DNA from: Pontitalea aquivivens | Lineage (GTDB): Bacteria; Pseudomonadota; Alphaproteobacteria; Rhodobacterales; Rhodobacteraceae | Length of the DNA stretch: 64,000 nt | Reading direction: 5' to 3' | Assembly: GCF_046507575.1 (NCBI RefSeq) | Contig: NZ_JBKFEY010000006.1 | Location: 62,001 to 126,000 of the forward strand | Part shown: positions 25,384 to 32,980 of the stretch, in pieces | Position numbering within the stretch: the first letter of the stretch is position 1 | Layout of the letters: each line of letters opens with the position of its first letter | Made by a program: the position numbers and the translations under genes | Notes under the pieces: generated by a model | Database searches by the model: none | What the model saw: the letters and a program-made list of their open reading frames with translations, nothing else | What the model was told of the DNA's origin: nothing

Positions 25384-26418
25384 ATGGCGATCACAGATAA
25401 ATCCCGCCTCTATATCCAGGATGTCAGCCTGCGCGACGGCATGCATGCCCTGCGCCACAAGATGCGCCTTGAGGACGTGGCGCGCATCGCCGCGGCGCTG
25501 GATCAGGCCGGGGTCGACGCGCTGGAAGTAACCCATGGCGACGGGCTGTCGGGGTCGTCGTTCAACTATGGTTTCGGCAGCCATTCCGATCTGGACTGGA
25601 TCGCCGCCGCCGCAGATGCGGTGAAGACGGCGCGCGTTACCGTGCTGCTGGTGCCGGGCATCGGGCTGGCCGATGATCTGAAGGCCGCCCATGCGGTGGG
25701 GGCGCGGTCTGTGCGCATCGCCACCCATTGCACCGAGGCTGATGTGTCGCGCCAGCATATTCGAGTGGCGCGCGATCTGGGCTATGACACCGCCTGCTTT
25801 CTGATGATGGCGCATATGACCCCGCCCGACGCGCTGGCCGAACAGGCGCTGCTGATGGAAAGCTATGGGGCGGAATGCGTCTATGTGGTGGACAGTTCGG
25901 GCGCGATGCTGCCCGATGACATTACCGTGCGCGTCACAGCGCTGCGCCGGGCACTGAAACCGGAAACCGAGGTCGGCATCCACACCCATGAAAACCTGCA
26001 CCATGGCGTGGCCAATGCGGTGGCCGGGGTGCGCGCCGGGGCGGTGCGGGTCGATGGCTCGCTGGCCGGGCTAGGCGCGGGGGCGGGCAATGCGCCGATC
26101 GAGGCGCTGATCGCGGTCTTCGACCGGCTAAGCCTGCCGACGGGCTGCGATTTCGCCAGGCTGTCGGCAGCGGCGGATGATTTGGTGCGCCCGCTGATGG
26201 ACCGCCCCGTGCGGGTCGACCGCGAAAGCCTGATGCTGGGCTATGCCGGGGTCTATTCGTCCTTCCTGCGCCATGCCGAAACCGCGGCGCAAACCTATGG
26301 CATTCCGACCTCCGACATTCTGGTCGAGCTGGGACGGCGCAAGATGATCGGCGGGCAGGAAGACATGATCGTGGATGTGGCGCTGGATCTGGTGGCCGCA
26401 CGAAAGGGAGCAGCATGA
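25384..26418 (+). CDS. dmpG: 4-hydroxy-2-oxovalerate aldolase
   Basis: This is a 344-residue DRE-TIM metallolyase. The N-terminal LYIQDVSLRDGMHALRHK carries the catalytic Arg and metal-binding Asp, and EVGIHTHENLHHGVANAVA provides the metal-binding HxH. The C-terminal region interacts with DmpF in the known structure. It splits 4-hydroxy-2-oxovalerate into pyruvate and acetaldehyde, and the acetaldehyde goes to the adjacent dehydrogenase. GGAGG lies upstream of the ATG. Length and motifs agree with DmpG/MhpE. Confidence 0.93.
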   Translation: MAITDKSRLYIQDVSLRDGMHALRHKMRLEDVARIAAALDQAGVDALEVTHGDGLSGSSFNYGFGSHSDLDWIAAAADAVKTARVTVLLVPGIGLADDLKAAHAVGARSVRIATHCTEADVSRQHIRVARDLGYDTACFLMMAHMTPPDALAEQALLMESYGAECVYVVDSSGAMLPDDITVRVTALRRALKPETEVGIHTHENLHHGVANAVAGVRAGAVRVDGSLAGLGAGAGNAPIEALIAVFDRLSLPTGCDFARLSAAADDLVRPLMDRPVRVDRESLMLGYAGVYSSFLRHAETAAQTYGIPTSDILVELGRRKMIGGQEDMIVDVALDLVAARKGAA

Positions 26419-27179
26419 GCCAAATTTCCGCAATCGCAGAGCGTCTTGACCGGGCGATCACCACGGCCACGGCCACCCATCAACAACCCGAGGCTGCGGC
26501 TTTCGATGCCGAAACCGGCTATGCGATCCAGGCGATGGGGATCGCGCGGCGCGCAGCACGCGGTGAGCGGGTGATCGGCGTGAAGATGGGGCTGACCAGC
26601 CGCGCCAAGATGGAGCAAGTCGGCGTGAACGAGGTGACCTGGGGACGCCTGACCGATGCCATGCGCCGCGAGGAGGGCGGCGCGCTGACCCGCGCCGAGT
26701 TCATCCACCCGCGCGCAGAACCCGAGATCGCCTTCATCCTGAAGCGCCCTCTGTCGGGCGAGATGTCGCTGGCCGAGGCCGCCGCCGCAGTCGAGGCCCT
26801 GGCCCCCGCAATCGAGATCATCGACTCGCGCTATGAGAATTTCCGGTTCTCGCTGGGCGATGTGGTGGCCGACAATTCCTCGTCGGCGGCCTTCTTCATC
26901 GGTCCTTGGGCGCATCCCGAAACCGATATCGCTAATCTGGGCATCGTGCTGTCGGTGGACGGGCAGCCGCGCGAGATCGGATCTTCGGCGGCAATTCTCG
27001 GCCATCCTTATCGGGCGCTGGTGGCGGCGGCCCGCATGACCGCGCGGGCGGGGCTCACGCTCAAGGCGGGTGATATCGTGCTTGCGGGCGCCGCCACGGC
27101 GGCGGTGCCGTTGGCGCCGGGCATGGCGGTGATGGCCGAGGTTCAGGGCCTGGGCCGTGTCGGATTTCGCGTGATCTGA
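26415..27179 (+). CDS. dmpH: 4-oxalocrotonate decarboxylase
   Basis: This 254-residue paralogue of the hydratase overlaps dmpG by 4 bases. It reads VIGVKMGLTSRAKMEQVGVN and EVTWGRLTDAMRREE, then EPEIAFILKRPLSGEM and AIEIIDSRYENFRFSLGDVV, the DmpH/XylI pattern (GVKMGLTSRAKMxQVGV). It decarboxylates 2-oxohex-3-enedioate to 2-hydroxypenta-2,4-dienoate and in known systems forms a complex with the hydratase. Together with the tautomerase it completes the oxalocrotonate branch. Confidence 0.87.
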   Translation: MSQISAIAERLDRAITTATATHQQPEAAAFDAETGYAIQAMGIARRAARGERVIGVKMGLTSRAKMEQVGVNEVTWGRLTDAMRREEGGALTRAEFIHPRAEPEIAFILKRPLSGEMSLAEAAAAVEALAPAIEIIDSRYENFRFSLGDVVADNSSSAAFFIGPWAHPETDIANLGIVLSVDGQPREIGSSAAILGHPYRALVAAARMTARAGLTLKAGDIVLAGAATAAVPLAPGMAVMAEVQGLGRVGFRVI

Positions 27180-27191
27180 GGAGGGCAGAGG

Positions 27192-27401
27192 ATGCCATTG
27201 GTTGAAATCACCCTGATCGAAGGCCGCACCCCTGCGCAGAAACGCGCACTGATCGCGGGCGTGACCGATGCGGTGGAAATCTCGCTGGGCGCCCCGCGCG
27301 CCGCGATCCGGGTGGCGCTGCGCGAACTGCCCCCCGAACATTGGGCGATCGGCGGAGAAAGCATCGCCGAGAAACGCGCACACGAGGCAGGCAGCGGCTG
27401 A
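27192..27401 (+). CDS. dmpI: 4-oxalocrotonate tautomerase family protein
   Basis: This is a 69-residue protein, MPLVEITLIEGRTPAQKRAL and onward, with the N-terminal Pro (after Met removal) that acts as the general base in the family. RVALRELPPEHWAIGGES is the usual C-terminal part with an Arg and a Trp near the active site. It isomerises 2-hydroxymuconate to 2-oxohex-3-enedioate, linking DmpC to DmpH. GAGGAGGGCAGAGG precedes the ATG. Confidence 0.88.
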   Translation: MPLVEITLIEGRTPAQKRALIAGVTDAVEISLGAPRAAIRVALRELPPEHWAIGGESIAEKRAHEAGSG

Positions 27402-27422
27402 CAGGCCGCGCCGAACGGGCGC

Positions 27423-27445
27423 GCGACCGCCCCCTAGGCGGTCGC
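27423..27445 (+). promoter_or_regulatory. Perfect 9-bp hairpin between tautomerase and hydrolase genes
   Basis: GCGACCGCC and GGCGGTCGC are fully complementary around the loop CCCTA. No T-run follows, so it is more likely a processing or stabilising hairpin, or part of an attenuator with the short reading frame downstream, than a simple terminator. Confidence 0.5.
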
Positions 27446-27477
27446 ATACTGATTTGGCACGCGTTGGGGAGGACAAC

Positions 27478-27546
27478 ATGCCTGCATTCACACACCGACA
27501 CCAGCCGGTCGGTCGCTTCGTGTCCACAGGGCAGAGCGATGGCTGA
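27478..27546 (+). CDS. Possible 22-codon leader peptide, overlapping the hydrolase start
   Basis: ATG at 27478 has the best ribosome-binding site in the area (GGGGAGGACAAC) and encodes MPAFTHRHQPVGRFVSTGQS-DG before a TGA at 27544-27546. The hydrolase ATG at 27539 lies inside its last codons and has no strong site of its own, so translational coupling is plausible. The peptide is rich in His/Arg/Thr and not recognised. It could instead be the residue of a deleted gene. Confidence 0.45.
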   Translation: MPAFTHRHQPVGRFVSTGQSDG

Positions 27547-28360
27547 CAATCCCGAAATCGGTCGGCAGATCACCCTTGGCGGCCTGTCGACGAATTACCA
27601 CGACATCGGCAGCGGGGCGGCTGTCGTCTTCGTGCATGGCTCGGGGCCCGGGGTCTCGGCCTGGGCGAACTGGCGGTTGAACCTGGGTCCGGTGGCGGCG
27701 CAGGGGTTCCGCTGCCTGGCCCCCGACATGGCAGGGTTTGGCTACAGCGCGGCGCCCGCCGATCTGGTGTTCTCGCGCGATCTTTGGGTCGATCAGCTGG
27801 CCGCCTTCATCGACAGCCAGACTGACACGCCGGTGCATCTGATCGGCAATTCCTTTGGCGGTGCCATCGCGCTGGCCTATGCGATCCGTTTTCCCGAGCG
27901 ACTGAACAAGCTGGTGCTGATGGGGGCGGTGGGGGTCGATTTCCTGATCACCGAGGCGCTGGACCGGATCTGGGGGCATCAGGCGAGCCTGGAGAACATG
28001 TGCGCTGCGCTGCGCCTGTTTGCCCATGACCACAGCCTTCTGAGCGATGATCTGGCAGAGCTGCGGCACCGTGCCTGCCTGCGTCCCGGCGTGATGGAGG
28101 CCTTTTCCGCCATGTTCCCCGCGCCGCGCCAGCAGGCCCTGCGGGCGCTGGCCTCGGATGAGGCGGCGATTGCCCGGCTCAATACACCCACGCTGGTACT
28201 GCACGGGCGCGAGGACAGGGTGATCCCACCCGAGGTCTCGCAGCGGCTGTTCGATCTGCTGCCGCAGTCCGAATTGCACATGTTCGGCGGCTGCGGACAT
28301 TGGACGCAAATCGAGAAGACACACAGATTCAATATCCTGGTCGGCGACTTCCTGAAGTGA
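27539..28360 (+). CDS. dmpD: Alpha/beta hydrolase, probable 2-hydroxymuconic semialdehyde hydrolase
   Basis: This is a 273-residue alpha/beta hydrolase. It has the oxyanion region VFVHGSGPGVSAWANWRLNL, nucleophile elbow GNSFGGAIALAYAIRFPERL (Ser), a catalytic Asp in VLHGREDRVIPPEVS and His in FGGCGHWTQIEKTHRFN. HGSGPGxSAWANWR is characteristic of meta-cleavage-product hydrolases (DmpD/XylF/TodF). It would act on ring-fission products from substituted catechols, giving the dienoate for DmpE. Substrate range, methylated or longer side chains, cannot be set from sequence. The gene runs into the ABC transporter genes. Confidence 0.83.
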   Translation: MADNPEIGRQITLGGLSTNYHDIGSGAAVVFVHGSGPGVSAWANWRLNLGPVAAQGFRCLAPDMAGFGYSAAPADLVFSRDLWVDQLAAFIDSQTDTPVHLIGNSFGGAIALAYAIRFPERLNKLVLMGAVGVDFLITEALDRIWGHQASLENMCAALRLFAHDHSLLSDDLAELRHRACLRPGVMEAFSAMFPAPRQQALRALASDEAAIARLNTPTLVLHGREDRVIPPEVSQRLFDLLPQSELHMFGGCGHWTQIEKTHRFNILVGDFLK

Positions 28361-28383
28361 CGACCATGCCTGGAGGAGAGGAA

Positions 28384-29187
28384 ATGACATCGCTTAACGC
28401 GACGGGGGCACGGGGTGAGACAATCTCGCTGCGTGGGGTCAACAAGACCTATCAGACGGCCAAGGGTCCGTTGCCGGTTCTGGACGGGATCAACCTAGAG
28501 ATCGGAGCGGGCGAATTCGTCTCTTTCGTCGGGCCATCGGGCTGCGGGAAATCCACGCTACTCAAGATCATCGCGGGGCTGGTGCGCCATGACAGCGGCG
28601 AGGTCAGCGTCGGCGGGCAGCACCCGCGCGAGGGGCGGCAGGACATCGGCTTCATGCTGCAGCAATCGGTGCTGATGCCCTGGCTCGACGTGCGCCGCAA
28701 TGTCGAACTGCCTTTCGTGATCGCGCGCCGCAAGGACAACAGGACCGCTGCGCGGGTCGATGCCCTGCTGGAGCTGGTGGGCCTGTCCGAGGTGGGCGCA
28801 CTGAACCCATGGGAGCTGTCGGGGGGCATGCAGCAGCGCGTCGCGCTGGCCCGCGCGCTGGCCCTTGATCCCGGGGTGATGCTGATGGACGAGCCGTTCT
28901 CGGCCCTGGATGAGTTCAAGCGCGAATATCTCAACATCGAGGTGGCGCAGATGGCCGACGCACTGGGGAAGACCACGCTTCTGGTGACCCACAGCATCGG
29001 TGAGGCGGTGCTGATGTCGGACCGGATCATCGCGCTCGGGGCCAATCCGGGGCGCGTGGTGGGTGACATCAGGGTCGATCTGGCTCGCCCCCGGCGGCCC
29101 GAGATGGTCGGGTCGGACCGCTATCAGCACCTTGTCAACGAGGTACGCGCAGCACTTTCGATGGGCCCGGCAGGAGAACAGGCATGA
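28384..29187 (+). CDS. NitT/TauT-family ABC transporter ATP-binding protein
   Basis: This is a 267-residue ATPase, started at 28384 after GGAGGAGAGGAA. Walker A is FVGPSGCGKSTLLK at about 56, the signature motif is WELSGGMQQRVALARAL, and Walker B is MLMDEPFSALDE. Sequence style matches the SsuB/TauB/NitT group. It lies 23 bases after the hydrolase gene and overlaps the permease gene by 4. It powers an importer that probably brings in an aromatic acid or similar substrate for the pathway, inferred only from the operon. Confidence 0.9.
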   Translation: MTSLNATGARGETISLRGVNKTYQTAKGPLPVLDGINLEIGAGEFVSFVGPSGCGKSTLLKIIAGLVRHDSGEVSVGGQHPREGRQDIGFMLQQSVLMPWLDVRRNVELPFVIARRKDNRTAARVDALLELVGLSEVGALNPWELSGGMQQRVALARALALDPGVMLMDEPFSALDEFKREYLNIEVAQMADALGKTTLLVTHSIGEAVLMSDRIIALGANPGRVVGDIRVDLARPRRPEMVGSDRYQHLVNEVRAALSMGPAGEQA

Positions 29188-29945
29188 ACAGATCGCTGAT
29201 CTATCGCATTGGCTTGCCGACGCTGGTCGGTCTGGTCTTCGTCGCGGGCTGGCAGCTGGCCAGTAGCGCCAAACTGCTGAACCCGATCATGGTGCCCTCA
29301 CCCGCCGCCATCGGCGCGGCCTTTGGTGAGCTGGTGACGCGTGGCTATTTCTGGCACGCCACCTGGATCACCCTGCAGGAAACCATCTTCGGCTTTGCCA
29401 TCGGCGTGACGCTGGGACTGGTGATCGGGGCGCTGACCGGCACGTTCCGGGTGTTCCGCGCCGCGATTTATCCCTTTGTTATTGCCTTCCAGAATACGCC
29501 CCGCGTGGCGCTGGCGCCGATCTTCCTGACGTGGTTCGGCTTTGGCATGACCTCAAAGGTGGTGATGGCGGCGGTAATCTGCTTCTTCCCGGTGGTCATC
29601 AACACCGTGGCGGGCATGGCCAGCGTCGGCGACAACGCCAAGATGCTGTTCCGCACACTGGGGGCAGGCCGCGCACAAACCTTCTTCCGGCTGACCCTGC
29701 CAGGGGCCTCGGCCGTGGCCTTCGCCGGGGTGAAGACCGCGCTGACGCTGGCGCTGCTGGGGGCGATCGTGGGCGAATTCGTTGGCGCCTCCGAAGGGCT
29801 TGGCGTGCTCATCAAGGAGATGAACTTCCAGCTCGAAGTCGCCAAGGGCTTTGCGGTGGTGATCTTCCTCGCCGTCATTGGCCTCGTTCTCTACGGGCTG
29901 ATCGAGCTGCTGGAGAAGATGCTGATCACCTGGTCACGCGATTGA
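29184..29945 (+). CDS. NitT/TauT-family ABC transporter permease
   Basis: A 253-residue membrane protein with about six segments. It reads LPTLVGLVFVAGWQLASSAK and later NPIMVPSPAAIGAAFGELVT (typical of SsuC/TauC), the BPD_transp_1 region IAFQNTPRVALAPIFLTWFG, and the EAA-type loop MLFRTLGAGRAQTFFRLTLP. It pairs with the ATPase upstream and the binding protein downstream, and presumably forms a homodimeric channel. Confidence 0.9.
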   Translation: MNRSLIYRIGLPTLVGLVFVAGWQLASSAKLLNPIMVPSPAAIGAAFGELVTRGYFWHATWITLQETIFGFAIGVTLGLVIGALTGTFRVFRAAIYPFVIAFQNTPRVALAPIFLTWFGFGMTSKVVMAAVICFFPVVINTVAGMASVGDNAKMLFRTLGAGRAQTFFRLTLPGASAVAFAGVKTALTLALLGAIVGEFVGASEGLGVLIKEMNFQLEVAKGFAVVIFLAVIGLVLYGLIELLEKMLITWSRD

Positions 29946-30017
29946 CAGATCCGCCCACGCGGGAGGCGTGGGCGGGCATCGGACGGACACCAAAGACCAA
30001 CCAAGGGAGAGAGAACC

Positions 30018-31052
30018 ATGAAACGCAAGATCAGCAAGACCGGGGTCGTTCTGGCCGCTGCATTCGCCGCGCAGCTGGGGGCGGGCAGCGCCGCTCTGGC
30101 CGCGGATCTGACCAAAGTCGATGTGCTGCTGCCATTGCCCGAGGGCATTCCCTTCGCCTCGCTGATCGTGGCACGCGAGCGCGGCTATTTCGCCGATCAG
30201 GGGCTGGAGATTACGACCTCGGTGGCCGATGGCTCGGGCTATCTGGCACAGCAGGTCGTCGCCGGAAATCGCGATTTCGCTCTGATGGGTGCGGCGGATG
30301 CAGTGGTGGCCTTCAACCGGCGCAATGACGTGCGGGTGATTTTCTGCAATCAGGTCAACAACGTCTATCGCATCGTCGCGCGGGCCGACACCGGGATTAC
30401 CTCGGTCGAGGGGCTGCGGGGCAAGGCACTAGGATATACCGAGCCGGGCGGCGGCGAAAGCCAGCTGGTCTCAGCGGCGATTGCCTCGGCCGGGCTCGAG
30501 GTGAACCGCTCGATCACGCTGCTGCCAATCGGGCCTGCCGGCCCGCAATCGCTGCTGGCGCTGCAGCGCGACACGGTTCAGGCCTATAGCTCCAGCTTCC
30601 CGGATGTGGCGGTGCTGGCCGCCTCGGGCATCGAATGGACCGACATCACGCCCGCGCGCTATGCCAATGTACCCGGCGCCTGCATGGTCACCACCGAGGA
30701 GGTTCTGGCCACCGACGCGGGCATGAAAGTGGCCGAGGCGCTCACCTTCGGCTGGGTGGCGGGGCAATATGACATGATCGCCAACCCAGATGAAGCCTTC
30801 GGGATGGTCTGTGCGGCGGTGCCTGCGGCCTGCGAGAACGGCGATGTCTCGCGCGCGCTTTTCGATGAGGCGCTCAAGCTCGTGACCCCGCCCGAAGGCC
30901 AGCGCCCGGGCGAACTGCGTCTGTCGTCTTGGGAAACGGTGGTGGAGATCCTGGCCTCGACCGAAACCGTGCCCGCCGATCTGGATGTGACGCCGATGAT
31001 CTCGGGTGGCAAGGTCGAGGCGATCGTGGCGAAGGCCTACGCCGGGCGCTGA
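30018..31052 (+). CDS. Periplasmic substrate-binding protein, NMT1/SsuA-like
   Basis: The 344-residue precursor begins MKRKISKTGVVLAAAFAAQL and has a signal peptide ending ALA-AD. The mature protein reads ARERGYFADQGLEITTSVAD and DVRVIFCNQVNNVYRIVA, the usual NMT1-like fold (xxGYFxxxGLxV). AGGGAGAGAGAACC precedes the ATG. It is separated from the permease by 72 bases, with its own good ribosome site. Several cysteines (CNQ, ACMV, VCAA, ACEN) are unusual for the family and may form disulfides. The ligand is unknown; an aromatic acid is suggested by the operon. Confidence 0.88.
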   Translation: MKRKISKTGVVLAAAFAAQLGAGSAALAADLTKVDVLLPLPEGIPFASLIVARERGYFADQGLEITTSVADGSGYLAQQVVAGNRDFALMGAADAVVAFNRRNDVRVIFCNQVNNVYRIVARADTGITSVEGLRGKALGYTEPGGGESQLVSAAIASAGLEVNRSITLLPIGPAGPQSLLALQRDTVQAYSSSFPDVAVLAASGIEWTDITPARYANVPGACMVTTEEVLATDAGMKVAEALTFGWVAGQYDMIANPDEAFGMVCAAVPAACENGDVSRALFDEALKLVTPPEGQRPGELRLSSWETVVEILASTETVPADLDVTPMISGGKVEAIVAKAYAGR

Positions 31053-31070
31053 CCTCGGCGCGCAACTCCG

Positions 31071-31096
31071 GGCGCCCGGTCGGTTGATCGGGCGCC
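31071..31096 (+). terminator. Possible terminator after the meta-pathway/ABC operon
   Basis: An 8-bp perfect stem, GGCGCCCG / CGGGCGCC, with a 10-base loop starts 18 bases after the binding-protein stop and is followed by TGTTTC. It is in the right place for an end-of-operon terminator, though the T-run is short. Confidence 0.55.
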
Positions 31097-31249
31097 TGTT
31101 TCAGGCCCGCTGCACAGCCCGGCGGTCACGCATCTGCGGGCAGCACGCGGCGCAAGGTGCGCTTGGCGCGGCAGGACGGTTATTTGGAGCGGCTCAATGA
31201 GACGGCGCAGGACTGGGTTCATCCTCGCACCATCATGCGCAGCCATTCG

Positions 31250-31461
31250 GCGGACAGCCGGTTGGTCTTCGAGGTGGCAGATCCGCCAGCGGCTCGGCCA
31301 GCCCATGCGCATAGGCCGCGTCATCGGCCGTCAGCACCTTGGCCACACCATCCAGCGCCGCATCCACGCCCGCACCGTCACCGGGCCCATCTTCTTCGCC
31401 GTGCTCAGCGCCTTCGAGGTCGCGTCGAGGCTGTTCACCTCGCGATCAGAAGAACCGACAT
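31250..31461 (-). pseudogene. etfA: Electron transfer flavoprotein alpha subunit fragment (copy 2)
   Basis: The start overlaps the etfB stop (TGATG), as in copy 1. MSVLLIA is followed by a one-base deletion. In the corrected frame the text runs EVNSLDATSKALSTAKKMGP-VTV, then a second change leads to GVDAALDGVAKVLTADDAAY and HGLAEPLADL, after which similarity ends. This is the ETF N-terminal domain with at least two lesions and no FAD domain. The sequence differs from copy 1 in this part more than the etfB parts do. Confidence 0.75.
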
Positions 31462-31973
31462 CACAGAACCCCCGCGTCTTTCAGTTTCGCCACCAGCTCG
31501 TCGACCGAGCCCACCTTGATCCCGGCCGAACGGCCCGCCGGCTCTGCCGTCTTCACGACGCTCAGGCGCGGGGTCACGTCGACGCCGTAATCGGCGGCGG
31601 TCTTCTCATCGAGCGGCTTTTTCTTCGCCTTCATGATGTTGGGAAGCGAGGCATAGCGCGGCTCATTCAGCCTCAGGTCCGCGGTCACGATCGCCGGCAG
31701 CTTGACCGAGATCGTCTGCAGACCACCATCGACCTCACGCGTCACTTTCGCGCTGTCGCCGACAATCTCGACCTCCGAGGCGAAGATCGCCTGACCCCAG
31801 CCGAGCAGCGCCGCCAGCATCTGGCCGGCCGCGTTCATGTCGTTGTCGATCGCCTGCTTGCCCGCGATGACAAGGCCCGGGGCCTCTTCCACCGCAATCT
31901 CGTCGAACGGGTTCATCGACATTTTCACATTGGCAAGATCGACACCGCTACCATCCGCCTTCACACGAACCTT
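31461..31973 (-). pseudogene. etfB: Electron transfer flavoprotein beta subunit, 5'-truncated and internally deleted (copy 2)
   Basis: The gene starts at codon ~16 (KVRVKADGSGVDLANVKMSM) because its 5' end is replaced by an IS3 OrfB fragment, to which it is fused in frame. After FDEIAVEEA it jumps to PGLVIAGKQAIDNDMNAAGQ, so ~60-70 residues are missing. It is then normal to the end, LVAKLKDAGVL. The first 31 codons are nearly identical at DNA level to copy 1 at 18349, with about three differences in ~93 bases. The deletion here keeps the central block that copy 1 lacks. Confidence 0.87.
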
Positions 31974-32522
31974 ACCCTTGCGCTCCAGCAGGATGACGAT
32001 CCGGCGATAGCCAAACCGGCGCCGCTTCCCGGCGATCTCCTTCATCTCCTCGCGGATCTCCGGGCAGTCCGGCGGGCGTGTGCGCCGGACCGTCTTGGGG
32101 TCGACACCGACAGGCTGGCAAGCCCGACGCTGCGAGATGTCATGATCCCGCATCGCCCCGAGCGCCGCCTCTCGCTGCCTGGTCAATGTCGTTAGTTCTT
32201 TCCCAGCAGATCCTTCAGAACCACGTTGTCGAGCATGGTGTCGGCCAACAGACGTTTGAGCTTGGCGTTTTCGTCTTCGAGCGCCTTCAGCCTGGCCGCC
32301 TCAGAGACCTCCATGCCACCATACTTGGCCTTGAACTTGTAAAAGGTCGCCGGGCTGAGGCCATGCCTACGGCACACATCAGCTGTCGGCATGCCTGCCT
32401 CCTGCTCCTTGAGCATCCCGATAATCTGCGCCTCGGTGAAACGGCTTTTTCGCATTCGTCTGCTCCTTCAGAATTGGCGCAGACTCTACACTACGTTGAG
32501 GGATCCCGCGGGGGGCAGGTCA
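31974..32522 (-). mobile_element. Truncated IS3-family element (IS407-like group)
   Basis: The intact 5' end is at 32522, where the minus strand reads TGACCTGCCCCCCGCGGGAT, a terminal-repeat opening like those of IS407-group elements. OrfA is complete, and OrfB is cut after about 70 codons at the junction with etfB (near 31974). The 3' end and its repeat are gone. No target duplication can be assessed. Confidence 0.78.
32192..32455 (-). CDS. IS3-family transposase OrfA
   Basis: This is an 87-residue OrfA: MRKSRFTEAQIIGMLKEQEA, then TADVCRRHGLSPATFYKFKA (helix-turn-helix) and KALEDENAKLKRLLADTMLD (leucine zipper). It is intact, but its partner OrfB is truncated, so no functional OrfAB fusion can be made by this copy. 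OrfB would begin by -1 frameshifting near the OrfA end. Its surviving part reads TLTRQREAALGAMRDHDISQ and GKRRRFGYRRIVILLERKG. Confidence 0.88.
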   Translation of the reverse strand: MRKSRFTEAQIIGMLKEQEAGMPTADVCRRHGLSPATFYKFKAKYGGMEVSEAARLKALEDENAKLKRLLADTMLDNVVLKDLLGKN

Positions 32523-32553
32523 GGCCGAATAGTTCATTTGATCTTTACAAAAG

Positions 32554-32565
32554 GTCCATATGGAC
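32554..32565. promoter_or_regulatory. Palindromic operator candidate upstream of the toxin-antitoxin genes
   Basis: GTCCATATGGAC is a perfect 12-bp palindrome, 25 bases upstream of the antitoxin start and within an A+T-rich promoter-like stretch. Xre-type antitoxins usually repress their own operon by binding such palindromes. Binding is inferred. Confidence 0.5.
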
Positions 32566-32590
32566 TAAATTGAAGCCAGTGGAGGACGCC

Positions 32591-32980
32591 ATGTACGTCA
32601 CAAAGAAAATCCGGGAACCGGCACAGATCAACGCCGTCGCGTTGAAAGCCTATGCCCGTGTCGCCGATGCCTGGGGTCTCAGCCTCAAGGAAGCCGCTGG
32701 CCTGGCCGACATGTCCGAGAGCACATGGAAGCGCGCCAAGAAGCCGGATTTTGCGGGGGAGCTGACCAAGGACCAACTGCTGCGCCTCAGCGCGGTGATC
32801 GGCATCTACAAGTCGCTCGAACTCTATTTCTCCGGGCCACTCGCGCGAGGCTGGTTCACCCGGCCGAACACCGGTCCGCTGTTTGCGGGCAACCGTCCGG
32901 TCGATACCGCCATAGACGGCGGACTGCCGCAGATCCTTGCGGTGCGGACCTATCTAGATGCCCTGCGCGGTGGGGCATGA
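32591..32980 (+). CDS. Xre/MbcA/ParS-type antitoxin (DUF2384)
   Basis: The start at 32591 follows GGAGGACGCC and gives 129 residues. The N-terminal helix-turn-helix reads AYARVADAWGLSLKEAAGLA and MSESTWKRAKKP. The C-terminal toxin-binding domain has SAVIGIYKSLELYFSGPLAR and WFTRPNTGPLFAGNRPVDTA (the usual WLxxPNxxLxGxxPxxxL block). The stop overlaps the toxin start by ATGA, the standard layout for Xre-RES pairs. It should neutralise the RES toxin and repress the operon. Confidence 0.9.
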   Translation: MYVTKKIREPAQINAVALKAYARVADAWGLSLKEAAGLADMSESTWKRAKKPDFAGELTKDQLLRLSAVIGIYKSLELYFSGPLARGWFTRPNTGPLFAGNRPVDTAIDGGLPQILAVRTYLDALRGGA

